A DNA stretch of 64,000 nt, taken from JACPAP01 sp035287045. GTDB taxonomy: Bacteria > Gemmatimonadota > Gemmatimonadetes > Gemmatimonadales > GWC2-71-9. Shown piece by piece: positions 35,655 to 44,537 of the stretch. The position numbers and the translations under genes were made by a program. Every line of letters starts with the position of its first letter. The stretch's first letter is position 1. The stretch lies in contig DATECF010000066.1 of assembly GCA_035287045.1 (NCBI GenBank), forward strand, positions 9,415-73,414, given 5' to 3'. The notes under the pieces were generated by a model. It did no database searches and had not been told where the DNA came from. It saw only the letters and a program-made list of their open reading frames with translations.

Positions 35655-37156
35655 CGGAGCCCTTCCAGCCGCGCCGCCCGGAGCCAGTTGCCGGGTCGGT
35701 GGGCATCCGCGGGGGCCGGTCCCGGCGAGGCGGGCACCTGGCGCGCCTCCTCCTCGGCCAGCGCGACGGCGACCGCGGCCAGCTCCAGCTCGGCATCGTC
35801 CGTCGCCGGCCCCAGCAGGCGAGGGCCGACGCGTTCGAGGTACCCGATATCGTACCGGCCGCTTCGAAACTCCGGCTCGCCCAGCACGCGGCGGTGAAAC
35901 GGCTGGGAGGTCTGCACGCCCACGATGACCAGCTCATCCAGCGCGCGCTCCATGCGGCGAATGGCGCCCTCACGGTCATCTCCCCAGGCGATGAGCTTGG
36001 CCAGCAACGGATCGTAGAACAGGCCGACATCCGTGCCCATCTCGATCCCGGACTCCCAGCGGACCCCGGGGCCCGCAGGAGGCCGCAGGAACTCGATCCG
36101 CCCGGTCGCCGGTACGAATCCCTGGAACGGATCCTCACTGGTGATCCGGCACTCGATGGCGTGTCCACGCGGCTCGGGTACCTCGTCCGGGAGCGACATG
36201 GGATGGCCCGCGGCGATGCGCAGCTGCTCCCGCACCAAGTCCACGCCGTAGACCATTTCGGTCACCGGATGCTCCACCTGAATCCGGGTGTTCATTTCCA
36301 GGAAGTAGAACTCGCCGGACGGCGCGAGCAGGAACTCCACGGTTCCCGCGCTGAGGTACCCCACGGCCTGCGCGGCCCGCACCGCGGCCTGGCCCATGCG
36401 GCGACGGAGGTCGGGCGTCACCGCGGGGGACGGGGATTCTTCGATGAGCTTCTGGTGGCGGCGCTGCACCGAGCACTCTCGCTCGCCCAGATGCACCGTG
36501 CGGCCGTGACCGTCGGCGAGGATCTGGATCTCCACGTGGCGGGGGCGCTCGATCAGCGTCTCGAGGTAGAGCGAGCCGTCGCCGAACGCCGACTTGGCTT
36601 CCGAGCTGGCCTGGCGGAACAGCGTGCTCAGTTCGTCCGCCGAGCCTGCCTGCCGCATGCCGCGCCCACCACCGCCCGCCACCGCCTTGAGCATGACCGG
36701 GTAGCCGAGCGTCTTGGCCGCGGCTACCGCGGCGGCCGCGTCACGCACCGGCTCGGTGGTTCCGGGAACGAACGGCACCTTGGCCGCGGCCATGCGCTGC
36801 CGCGCCGCGGTCTTCTCGCCCATGGCGCGAATCGCCGCCGGTGGAGGGCCGACGAACACCAGACGGGCGCGCTCCACCGCTTCGGCGAACTCGGCCCGCT
36901 CGGCCAGGAACCCATAGCCCGGGTGAACCGCATCGGCCCCGGTGCGGCGCGCGGCGTCCAATAACCGCTCGATGTGCAGGTAAGACTCCGCCGCCGCCGC
37001 CGGACCGATGCCGACGGCCGCATCCGCGGCGCGCACGTGGGGACTCAACCGATCCGCTTCCGAGTACACGGCGATCGCTTCCAGCCCCTCTTCGTGGCAG
37101 GCGCGGATGATGCGGACGGCGATCTCGCCGCGGTTGGCGACGAGGACTCGCTTCAT
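35651..37156 (-). CDS. Acetyl/propionyl-CoA carboxylase, biotin carboxylase subunit
   Basis: The 501-residue subunit carboxylates biotin using ATP and bicarbonate. The N-terminal domain reads VLVANRGEIAVRIIRACHEE. The ATP-grasp domain has VMLKAVAGGGGRGMR, HVEIQILADGHGR, the ERECSVQRRHQKLIEE segment and the catalytic FLEMNTRIQVEHPVTEM, and the C-terminal domain closes the fold. It lacks a fused biotinyl domain, which is encoded separately at 33931-34434. Together with the carboxyltransferase upstream it forms a propionyl/acetyl-CoA carboxylase of the kind used in odd-chain fatty-acid and amino-acid breakdown. Confidence 0.94.
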   Translation of the reverse strand: MKRVLVANRGEIAVRIIRACHEEGLEAIAVYSEADRLSPHVRAADAAVGIGPAAAAESYLHIERLLDAARRTGADAVHPGYGFLAERAEFAEAVERARLVFVGPPPAAIRAMGEKTAARQRMAAAKVPFVPGTTEPVRDAAAAVAAAKTLGYPVMLKAVAGGGGRGMRQAGSADELSTLFRQASSEAKSAFGDGSLYLETLIERPRHVEIQILADGHGRTVHLGERECSVQRRHQKLIEESPSPAVTPDLRRRMGQAAVRAAQAVGYLSAGTVEFLLAPSGEFYFLEMNTRIQVEHPVTEMVYGVDLVREQLRIAAGHPMSLPDEVPEPRGHAIECRITSEDPFQGFVPATGRIEFLRPPAGPGVRWESGIEMGTDVGLFYDPLLAKLIAWGDDREGAIRRMERALDELVIVGVQTSQPFHRRVLGEPEFRSGRYDIGYLERVGPRLLGPATDDAELELAAVAVALAEEEARQVPASPGPAPADAHRPGNWLRAARLEGLR

Positions 37157-37198
37157 GGCATCGGCGGCGCTATACCCCTTTGCCGCCGTGCCGTTGGC

Positions 37199-38749
37199 CT
37201 ACAGTGGAATGTTCCCATGCTTCTTCGGCGGATTCTTGTCCCGCTTGGTCAGCAGCGTCCGCAGCGCCGAGATCAAGCGGGGTCGCGTCTCCCGCGGGTC
37301 GATCACGTCATCCACATAGCCCCGCGCCGCCGCCTGGTAGGGGTGGGCGAACTTCTCGCGATACTCGCTCACCAACTGCTCGAGCTTCGCGGCCGCATCG
37401 CTCGCCGCGGCGATCTCGCGGCGGAACAGGATCTCCACCGCGCCCCTGGGACCCATCACCGCAATTTCCGCCGTGGGCCAGGCGAGATTGAGGTCGCCGC
37501 GCACGTGCTTGGAGCTCATGACGTCGTAGGCCCCGCCGTACGCCTTGCGGGTGATCACCGTCAGTTTGGGAACGGTTGCCTCGGCGTAGGCGAAGAGCAG
37601 CTTGGCGCCATGCTTGATGATGCCGCCGTGCTCCTGATCCACACCGGGGAGAAAGCCCGGCACGTCCTCGAAGGTCACCAGGGGGATATTGAACGCGTCG
37701 CAGAACCGGATGAACCGCGCACCCTTGAGTGAGGCCCTGATGTCCAGCACGCCGGCCAGCACCGAGGGCTGGTTCGCGACCACGCCCACGGAATGGCCAC
37801 CCAGCCTCGCAAAGCCCACGATGAGGTTGCCGGCATAGTTCCGGTGCACTTCCAACAGGTCGCCGTCGTCCACCACCCGCCGGATGACCTGGTGCATGTC
37901 ATACGGCTTGTTGGGGTTGTCGGGAACGAGGTCCAGCAGGTCGTCATCGCGCCGGTCGGGCGGGTCGGCGATTGGACGGGTCGGCGGGTCGTCCAGGTTG
38001 TTCGATGGGATGAAGCTCATCAGGCGGCGAATCTCGGCCAGACATTCCGCCTCGGAATCGTGCACGAAGTGGGCCACGCCGGAGACCGAGGCGTGCACGT
38101 CCGCGCCGCCCAGTTGTTCCGGCGTCACGTCCTCGTGGGTCACCGTCTTCACCACGTTGGGACCGGTCACGAACATGTAGGCGACCCCACGGACCATGAA
38201 CACGAAATCGGTGATGGCCGGGCTGTAGACCGCACCGCCGGCGCACGGGCCCAAGATGGCGCTGATCTGCGGGACGACGCCGGAAGCGAGGGTATTCCGG
38301 AGGAAGATGTCCGCGTAGCCGCCCAGCGAGACCACGCCCTCCTGGATGCGGGCCCCGCCCGAATCGTTGAGGCCGACGATCGGCGCCCCGACTCGCATCG
38401 CCGTATCCATGATCTTGCAGATCTTCTCGGCATGAGCCTCCGCGAGCGACCCGCCGAAGACGGTGAAATCCTGGGCGAAGACGTAGACCAGGCGCCCGTC
38501 AATGGTGCCGGAGCCGGTCACCACGCCATCCCCCAGCACCTTCTGCTCGGCCAGCCCGAAATCCGTGGAGCGGTGGGTGACGAAGCGGTCCTGCTCCACG
38601 AAGGAGCCGGGATCCAGCAGGAGTTGCAGCCGTTCCCGGGCGGTGAGCTTGCCCTTGTCATGCTGCGCCTTGACGCGCTCGGGGCCGCCGCCCTGCTCCG
38701 ATTCCTGCCGGAGGCCCGCCAGCGTGCCGAGCTTCTTCTGGATGGTCAT
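37199..38749 (-). CDS. Acyl-CoA carboxylase carboxyltransferase (PccB/AccD5 type)
   Basis: The 516-residue protein has two crotonase-like halves that transfer carboxyl from biotin to an acyl-CoA. Motifs: GKLTARERLQLLLDPGSFVE, FAQDFTVFGGSLAEAHAEKI, NDSGGARIQEGVVSLGGYAD, GPCAGGAVYSPAITDF, and VPGFLPGVDQEHGGIIKHGA followed by RKAYGGAYDVMSSKH. Propionyl-CoA is the likeliest substrate, but acetyl-CoA cannot be excluded. It is first in the four-gene carboxylase operon, 42 bases before the biotin carboxylase, and lies after a terminator-like hairpin that follows rpsA. Confidence 0.94.
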   Translation of the reverse strand: MTIQKKLGTLAGLRQESEQGGGPERVKAQHDKGKLTARERLQLLLDPGSFVEQDRFVTHRSTDFGLAEQKVLGDGVVTGSGTIDGRLVYVFAQDFTVFGGSLAEAHAEKICKIMDTAMRVGAPIVGLNDSGGARIQEGVVSLGGYADIFLRNTLASGVVPQISAILGPCAGGAVYSPAITDFVFMVRGVAYMFVTGPNVVKTVTHEDVTPEQLGGADVHASVSGVAHFVHDSEAECLAEIRRLMSFIPSNNLDDPPTRPIADPPDRRDDDLLDLVPDNPNKPYDMHQVIRRVVDDGDLLEVHRNYAGNLIVGFARLGGHSVGVVANQPSVLAGVLDIRASLKGARFIRFCDAFNIPLVTFEDVPGFLPGVDQEHGGIIKHGAKLLFAYAEATVPKLTVITRKAYGGAYDVMSSKHVRGDLNLAWPTAEIAVMGPRGAVEILFRREIAAASDAAAKLEQLVSEYREKFAHPYQAAARGYVDDVIDPRETRPRLISALRTLLTKRDKNPPKKHGNIPL

Positions 38750-38754
38750 GCCGG

Positions 38755-38798
38755 TAAAGAAAGCCGCCGGCGACCGTTCGCGTCAGGCCGCCGGCGGC
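38755..38798 (-). terminator. Intrinsic terminator after rpsA
   Basis: On the minus strand a 9-bp perfect GC stem (GCCGCCGGC arms at 38790-38798 and 38763-38771, loop 18) is followed by TTTCTTTAC. This stem plus U-rich tract is the best intrinsic terminator in the window. It lies between the rpsA stop and the start of the carboxyltransferase gene, so the carboxylase operon probably has its own promoter or depends on read-through. Confidence 0.65.
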
Positions 38799-38816
38799 GT
38801 TGCTGCTCCAGGCCGT

Positions 38817-40538
38817 TCACTCCGGCTGATCGCTCGCGGGTTCGGGAAGCGGTGCCTCCGAGGAGGTCATCGGGATGGGCTCCTCGGCCGGGAAGTCGGT
38901 GATGGCCAGCAGAATCCGGTGGTGAATGGGGTCCACCTCCAACACCTTGACTTCGGCCGCCTGTCCTTCCTTCACGTCCGTCTTGACATCCTGGTCCGGC
39001 CGTAAGGGCACCTGATTGGCCGGCACGAAGCCCTCGATGTCGTTCCCAATGTCCACCACCAGCCCGTTGTCCATGAACCGGACCACGCGGCCCTTCAGCT
39101 CGGTGCCCACGGGATAGGTCTCGCCGATCTTGAGCCAGGGATCTTCCGTGGCCTGCTTGAGGCCCAGGGAGATCCGCTTGTTCTCAGCGTCAATGTTAAG
39201 GATCAGGACTTCCACGGTGTCGCCCTTCTTCACCACCTCGGAGGGATGCTGCACCCGCTTGGTCCAGGACATGTCCGAGATGTGCACCAGCCCATCAATA
39301 CCGGGCTCGATCTCCACGAAGGCGCCGAACGACGTCAGGTTCCGCACCTTGCCGGACACCCGGGTGCCCACCGGGTACTTCATGGGCAGCACCATCCAGG
39401 GATCCTGCTCGGTTTGCTTCATGCCCAGGGAGATCTTCTCCTCGCCCGGGTCCACCTTGAGGACCACGGCTTCGATGGTCTCGCCGATGGAGACGACCTT
39501 GGACGGATGGCGCACATTGCGGGTCCAGCTCATCTCACTGATGTGCACCAGGCCTTCGATCCCCGGCTCCAGCTCCACGAAGGCTCCGTAGTTGGTGATG
39601 CTGACCACCTTGCCCTGCACCCGCTGGCCCACCGGGTACTTCTCGATGACGTTTTCCCACGGATACGGATGGAGCTGCTTCAGACCCAGGGAGATCCGCT
39701 CGCGCTCCCAGTCGATGTCCAGCACCTTGACCTCGACCTCTTCTCCCAGCTGCACCACCTCGGACGGATGAGACACCCGGCCGTAGCTCATGTCCGTGAT
39801 GTGCAGCAGCCCGTCCACCCCACCCAGGTCAATGAACGCCCCGAAATCCGTGATGTTCTTGACCACGCCTTTGCGCATCTGGCTGACGGCGAGCTCCTTC
39901 ATCAGGTGCTCGCGCTTGTGCGCCCGCTCAGCCTCCAGAATCACGCGCCGGGACACCACGATGTTGCGGCGCCGTTTGTTGAGCTTGATGATCTTGAACT
40001 GGTAGGATTGACCCAGGAGTTCGTCGATGTTGGGGACGCGGCGCAGCGCGATCTGGCTGCCCGGCAGGAAGGCGTCCACGCCCATCAGGTCCACCACCAC
40101 CCCACCCTTGATCTTTTTCACCAGCGTGCCCTGCACCGGCTGGTCGCTCTCGTATGCCTGGCGGATGCGCTCCCACACGCGCATGAAGTCCGCCTTCTTC
40201 TTGGAGAGCACCACCGCCCCGTCCTGGTTCTCCAGGTCCTCGAGGAAAACCTCCACCTCATCGCCGGGCTTCACGCCCTGCGGGTCCTTGAATTCCTCGA
40301 TGGGGACCGCGCCCTCGGACTTGAAACCGACGTCGAGGATCACGTGGGTATCGGTGACGCGGAGGACTTTGGACCGGACGATTTCGCCTTCGACGATGCT
40401 CTGGAGCGTGCCCTCATAGAGGCGCAGCATCTCCTCGTATTGCTCGTCCGAATAGCCTTCGTCGTACAGGTCGGGGCGCACCCTCAGCGAGGAGCCGGGT
40501 GCGGTGAGGGCCACGGTGTCAGGGGACGGTTCCGCCAT
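38817..40538 (-). CDS. rpsA: 30S ribosomal protein S1
   Basis: The 573-residue protein consists of six S1 RNA-binding repeats, for example GVVKNITDFGAFIDLGGVDG, GKVVSITNYGAFVELEPGIE and GKVRNLTSFGAFVEIEPGID. Each later repeat has the LVHISEMSW-type strand, with acidic linkers between. It brings mRNA to the 30S subunit. Six domains and the length match S1 of proteobacterial type. ATG 40538 opens MAEPSPDTVALTAPG. A 77-bp gap follows cmk, in the conserved tyrA-aroA-cmk-rpsA order. Confidence 0.97.
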   Translation of the reverse strand: MAEPSPDTVALTAPGSSLRVRPDLYDEGYSDEQYEEMLRLYEGTLQSIVEGEIVRSKVLRVTDTHVILDVGFKSEGAVPIEEFKDPQGVKPGDEVEVFLEDLENQDGAVVLSKKKADFMRVWERIRQAYESDQPVQGTLVKKIKGGVVVDLMGVDAFLPGSQIALRRVPNIDELLGQSYQFKIIKLNKRRRNIVVSRRVILEAERAHKREHLMKELAVSQMRKGVVKNITDFGAFIDLGGVDGLLHITDMSYGRVSHPSEVVQLGEEVEVKVLDIDWERERISLGLKQLHPYPWENVIEKYPVGQRVQGKVVSITNYGAFVELEPGIEGLVHISEMSWTRNVRHPSKVVSIGETIEAVVLKVDPGEEKISLGMKQTEQDPWMVLPMKYPVGTRVSGKVRNLTSFGAFVEIEPGIDGLVHISDMSWTKRVQHPSEVVKKGDTVEVLILNIDAENKRISLGLKQATEDPWLKIGETYPVGTELKGRVVRFMDNGLVVDIGNDIEGFVPANQVPLRPDQDVKTDVKEGQAAEVKVLEVDPIHHRILLAITDFPAEEPIPMTSSEAPLPEPASDQPE

Positions 40539-40615
40539 GCGTTACGACTGCGTCTCTCCCGAGCGGGTGAAAGTGAATACCGCTCCCCACCATAGGGAGC
40601 GGAAAGCCTTTTATG

Positions 40616-41320
40616 CTAGCCCGGGCTATGGGCTATGTCAAGCTGCGTGAACACCTTCCGCGCCAGGCTCACGATCCGGTCCACCTGCTCGGGAAAGGTC
40701 AGCGCGGTCGTGTCCAGCACCACGGCGTCCGCGGCGGGCTTGAGGGGTGCCACGGCGCGCGTGCTGTCCGCCGTGTCCCGCGACTGCAACTGCCGGGATG
40801 TCCGCCCCACGCTTCGCCGGTCCAGGGCGCGTCCCTCCTGTGAAAGCCGCCGTCTGGCGCGCTCCTCCGGTGCTGCGGTGAGAAACACCTTGAGCGGCGC
40901 CTCCGGAAACACCACGGTCCCGATATCCCGTCCGTCCACTACCACTCCCACCGGATGGGCCGCGGCCGCGGTCCGGAGCTTTCGATTGACCCACTCGCGC
41001 ACCGCCGGAAGGGCGGCGATCGCGGAAACCTGCTGCGTCACCGCATCCGAGCGAAGCGCCTCCGAGACATCCACGCCACCGACGTCCGGCCGGAACTCCC
41101 CCCCCGCCCAGACCAGGCCGGCGCGCGCCTGGTCGGCGGCCGCCAGCACCCGCGTGGCGCCGGCACCGGCACCCACGTCCAGCGCGGTCAGGGTCACGGC
41201 GCGGTAGAGGGCGCCGGAGTCGAGGTGCGCAAAGCCCAGCGCCTGAGCCACCACGCGCGCCGTCGTCGTCTTGCCGGAACCCGCCGGGCCGTCAATGGCG
41301 ATCACGCGGACGGGGGTCAT
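40616..41320 (-). CDS. cmk: Cytidylate kinase
   Basis: The 234-residue enzyme phosphorylates CMP and dCMP. It has the P-loop IDGPAGSGKTTTARVVA, LDSGALYRAVTL, VVDGRDIGTVVFPEAPLKVF and the LID-region arginines (EERARRRLSQEG). Its ATG overlaps the aroA stop (ATGA). It works in the cytosol in pyrimidine nucleotide supply. Confidence 0.96.
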   Translation of the reverse strand: MTPVRVIAIDGPAGSGKTTTARVVAQALGFAHLDSGALYRAVTLTALDVGAGAGATRVLAAADQARAGLVWAGGEFRPDVGGVDVSEALRSDAVTQQVSAIAALPAVREWVNRKLRTAAAAHPVGVVVDGRDIGTVVFPEAPLKVFLTAAPEERARRRLSQEGRALDRRSVGRTSRQLQSRDTADSTRAVAPLKPAADAVVLDTTALTFPEQVDRIVSLARKVFTQLDIAHSPG

Positions 41321-42603
41321 GCCGCCCCCGTTACCCGGCGGAGGTCATCCACGAACGTGGGGTAACTCACGGCGACCGACGCCATCTCGGACAGCTCAAC
41401 GCGCGCACCCCGAACGGCCCCCAACACGGCGAACGCCATGGCCAGGCGGTGATCCCGCGCCGTCTCCACCCGACCGGCGGGTGGTCGGTCCGTCCCCTCG
41501 ACCCAGAGGGTATCGCCGCTGGCCTCCGCGGTCACACCCACCGCCCTCAGGTTCCGGGCGATCAGCTCCAGCCGGTTGGACTCTTTGACGCGCAACTCGG
41601 CGACCCCGTGAAACACCGACCGCCCCCGCGCGCGACTGGCCAACACCGCGAGGATCGGGATCTCGTCGATCATGGACGGGACCTCTTCCGGGCTCACCTC
41701 GCACGCCGCCAGCGCGGATGGCCGGATGAGCACATCCCCCACCGGCTCACCGAGGGCCTCGCCCCGAGCTGCCACCGTCACATCGGCGCCCATGCGTTCG
41801 AGCACCCGCAAGGCCCCGGCCCGCGTGGGATTGATACCGACCTCCTCGAGCACCACGTCACCGTCGCTCCTCAGCAAGGCGGCGCCGACCAGGAACGCGG
41901 CGGACGACAGGTCGCCGGGAATCCGCGTCTGGAACGCGGGTATCCGGTCCGTGGGCGCGAGCGCCAGGTCCCGGCCGTTGCGTTCCAGCGGGACGCCGAG
42001 GGCCGTGAGCATCCGCTCGGTGTGGTCGCGCGAACGGGCAGGCTCGGTCAGACGCACCGGGACGCCGCCCACGAGGCCGGCCAGGAGCAGCGCGCTCTTC
42101 ACCTGAGCCGCCGCGACGGGCAGATCGTACGTGAGCGGCTGGAGCGGCCCACCGTGGACGATCAACGGGAGGCCGTCGCCCGAGAGCTCATCGAAGCGCG
42201 CACCCATCATGGAGAGCGGGACGGTCACTCGCCGCATGGGGCGGGTCCGCAGCGACGCGTCGCCGGTGAGGCGCGCCGTCAACGGGGACCCCGCCAGGAC
42301 GCCCAGGAGGAATCGCGCCGTGGTGCCGGAATTGCCGCAGTGCAGCGATCGGCGGGGCGCCCGAAGCCCCCTGAGTCCTCGGCCTCGCAGGGTCACGGTG
42401 GCGCCCTCCCGTAGCGGAGAGATCTCGGTCCCCAGGGCCCGCAGCGCGCCGGCCATGGAGCGGGCGTCCAGGGAGGTGAGCGGCCGTTCCAGGCGGCTCT
42501 CCCCCTCCGCGAGCGCACCCAGCACCAGCGCGCGATGGGTGACGCTCTTGTCCCCGGGCGGCCGCACGCGAATGGCGCTCAGGGGTCGACCTGACGCCGC
42601 CAT
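41317..42603 (-). CDS. aroA: 5-enolpyruvylshikimate-3-phosphate synthase
   Basis: The 428-residue enzyme joins PEP to shikimate 3-phosphate in aromatic amino-acid synthesis. Motifs: VRPPGDKSVTHRALVLGALA, LHCGNSGTTARFLLGVLAG, DASLRTRPMRRV, and RVKESNRLELIARNLRA, plus the C-terminal DHRLAMAFAVLG. The NSGT segment matches NAGT in class I and NSGT in class II enzymes; overall it looks class II-like. It overlaps tyrA by 25 bases and cmk by 4. Confidence 0.96.
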   Translation of the reverse strand: MAASGRPLSAIRVRPPGDKSVTHRALVLGALAEGESRLERPLTSLDARSMAGALRALGTEISPLREGATVTLRGRGLRGLRAPRRSLHCGNSGTTARFLLGVLAGSPLTARLTGDASLRTRPMRRVTVPLSMMGARFDELSGDGLPLIVHGGPLQPLTYDLPVAAAQVKSALLLAGLVGGVPVRLTEPARSRDHTERMLTALGVPLERNGRDLALAPTDRIPAFQTRIPGDLSSAAFLVGAALLRSDGDVVLEEVGINPTRAGALRVLERMGADVTVAARGEALGEPVGDVLIRPSALAACEVSPEEVPSMIDEIPILAVLASRARGRSVFHGVAELRVKESNRLELIARNLRAVGVTAEASGDTLWVEGTDRPPAGRVETARDHRLAMAFAVLGAVRGARVELSEMASVAVSYPTFVDDLRRVTGAA

Positions 42604-43424
42604 ACGCGTGCCGCCTCAAGCCACGCCAGCAGCTCGTCGCCGTTGCCGGTGTTCAAGGCGCGGCGCAAACGGCCCAGCTCGCCCTCGACGGCATCTAACC
42701 CCTCGAGCAGGGGCTCCCGGTTGAGCAGCAACACGTCGTGCCACAGCGTCGGATTGCTCGCGGCCAGGCGGGTGGTATCGCGCGCCCCGGGACCGTAGGT
42801 CACGCCCTGGGGACCCGCGCGCCGCAACGCCCCCGCCAGCGCCGACGCGACGGCCTGGGGCAGGTGGCTGGTCCACGCGACCACGCGATCGTGCTCCACG
42901 GCATCACACAGCACCGGCTGGGCGCCGCACACGGAGGCCCAGAAGTCCGCCACCTCTCGGGCCGCTGCCTCGCCGTCGGGGAGCGGCGTCACGTACACCA
43001 GCGCACCGTCGAGGCGGGAGGGCTTGGCCGCGCCGAACCCCGACTCATGGGTACCCGCCAAGGGATGCGACCCGGCGAAGACCGCACCCAGCTCGAGGCG
43101 CTCGGCCAGGTCCATGATGGGACGCTTCACGCTGGTGACGTCGGTACACAGCCTCGAGCCCGCCCGCAGCAGGTCGTGGACCTCACGAAGCAGGTTGAGC
43201 GTCGCCCCCGGTGGCGCCGCCAGCACCACCAGATCCGCCACCCGCACCGCACGGTCCGGCCGGTCCACAACCTCGGTAATGGCGCCGGCTTTGAGCGCCG
43301 CCACCGCCTCGGCCGGCACCGGGGAGTAGCCCACGATCCGCCGCACGCCCGACTGTGCCGCGCGCCAGGCGATGGAGCCCCCGAGGGCACCGAGGCCGAT
43401 CACCCCGAGTGACTCAGGCCGCAC
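42579..43424 (-). CDS. tyrA: Prephenate dehydrogenase
   Basis: The 281-residue NAD-dependent enzyme oxidatively decarboxylates prephenate or arogenate in tyrosine synthesis. It has the Rossmann start LGVIGLGALGGSIAWRAAQ, DVTSVKRPI, FAGSHPLAGTHESGF and a helical dimerisation domain with HDRVVAWTSHLPQAVASALA. There is no fused chorismate mutase or ACT domain. The start is a GTG. Prephenate versus arogenate preference cannot be read from the sequence. It lies directly before aroA. Confidence 0.93.
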   Translation of the reverse strand: MRPESLGVIGLGALGGSIAWRAAQSGVRRIVGYSPVPAEAVAALKAGAITEVVDRPDRAVRVADLVVLAAPPGATLNLLREVHDLLRAGSRLCTDVTSVKRPIMDLAERLELGAVFAGSHPLAGTHESGFGAAKPSRLDGALVYVTPLPDGEAAAREVADFWASVCGAQPVLCDAVEHDRVVAWTSHLPQAVASALAGALRRAGPQGVTYGPGARDTTRLAASNPTLWHDVLLLNREPLLEGLDAVEGELGRLRRALNTGNGDELLAWLEAARVWRRQVDP

Positions 43425-43427
43425 GGT

Positions 43428-43730
43428 TCACCTCGCCAACACCATCCCCACCCACGTCACCACCAACGTGGCCACGGCCAGGAGCGCGAGCCGGCGTTGG
43501 GCTCGCATAGCTCCCAATGCGATGCCGACCAGCGACACCAGCGGCGCCAGCACGATCAGGGTGGTCGCGAGCGCCAGAAACCGTTCGCCCAGCCAGGCCA
43601 CGCCCACCGGCCACCGGAGCACCAGGCCGGCGGCAACGCACAGCAGGGCCCCGGCCGCCATGACCGCCAGCAGCCGGCCGGCACGCCGGTCCAGTGGACC
43701 GACCCCGGGTCGCTCAGAGCTCGGCTGCAC
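43428..43730 (-). CDS. Small membrane protein, DUF1634 type, partner of TauE
   Basis: The 100-residue protein has three predicted membrane segments (about 20-40, 50-70 and 78-98). The size, topology and position right after a TauE/SafE gene fit the DUF1634 family, which commonly accompanies these transporters. The function of the family is not established; it may be an accessory subunit. The start is a GTG, 17 bases inside the TauE gene, and it ends 3 bases before the tyrA start. Confidence 0.75.
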   Translation of the reverse strand: MQPSSERPGVGPLDRRAGRLLAVMAAGALLCVAAGLVLRWPVGVAWLGERFLALATTLIVLAPLVSLVGIALGAMRAQRRLALLAVATLVVTWVGMVLAR

Positions 43731-44481
43731 CGCGGCGAATCATCTGGTATGCCACGAACAACAGCAGGATGGCGAACGCGATGCGCAGCCACCGGGCGCT
43801 CAGCCGATGGCCCGCCAGGGCCGCCGGGACGGACCCGACCAGCGTGCCGACCATGGCGGCGGTCACGAGCCCCGGCTGGATGTCGCCCCGCACCAGGTAC
43901 ACCAGGGCGCCGGCCGCGGCGGTCATCCCGATCATGTACGAGCTGGTCGCCGTGGCGCGGTCGAACCGCATCCCCACCACGAAATGCAGGACCGGTGCAT
44001 TGAGGATACCTCCGCCGACTCCCAGCAGTCCCGACAGCAGACCCGCCCCCACCGAGGCGGCACGCGCCACCTGCTGGCGCGCCGACACCCGCGCAAGCCA
44101 TCGCTCGAGGAACCCCACCGATGCGCGGGGCCACATCTGGACCGCGACCAGTGCGAGGAACACCGCGAAGATGAAGTACAGCGGCGTGGCGGGGATGAAC
44201 CCGGTGGTGAGCCCCGCGACCACAGCGCCCAACACGGAGAACAACTGCAGCTCGATCGCCACCGGCAGATCCACTCGCCCGTTGCGGAGGAAGATGGCCG
44301 CACTTCCGGCCGAGGATGCGCAGATACATACCAGACTGGTCCCGATGGAGGCGTGCAACGACAGGCCGGCCAGCAACGAGAGCGCCGGCACGATGATCAG
44401 GCCCCCACCCACGCCCAAGAGGGCGCCGAAGCCACCGGCCGCCAGGCCGATCACGAACAGGCTGAGAAGTTGCTGGTTCAC
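43714..44481 (-). CDS. TauE/SafE family anion permease
   Basis: The 255-residue protein has about eight membrane segments. It shows the duplicated family motif near the start, AAGGFGALLGVGGGLIIVPAL, and in the second half, GAGLLSGLLGVGGGILNAPVL. These proteins are thought to move sulfite, sulfoacetate or other small organic anions. No sulfur metabolism genes are nearby, so the substrate is open. It begins with GTG and leads the TauE-DUF1634-tyrA-aroA-cmk run. Confidence 0.9.
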   Translation of the reverse strand: MNQQLLSLFVIGLAAGGFGALLGVGGGLIIVPALSLLAGLSLHASIGTSLVCICASSAGSAAIFLRNGRVDLPVAIELQLFSVLGAVVAGLTTGFIPATPLYFIFAVFLALVAVQMWPRASVGFLERWLARVSARQQVARAASVGAGLLSGLLGVGGGILNAPVLHFVVGMRFDRATATSSYMIGMTAAAGALVYLVRGDIQPGLVTAAMVGTLVGSVPAALAGHRLSARWLRIAFAILLLFVAYQMIRRGAAEL

Positions 44482-44537
44482 CGCCCGAATCGTAGCGCGG
44501 CGGCGGCGCCTGGTCTACGAGGCCGTGCGCGCCGTCC

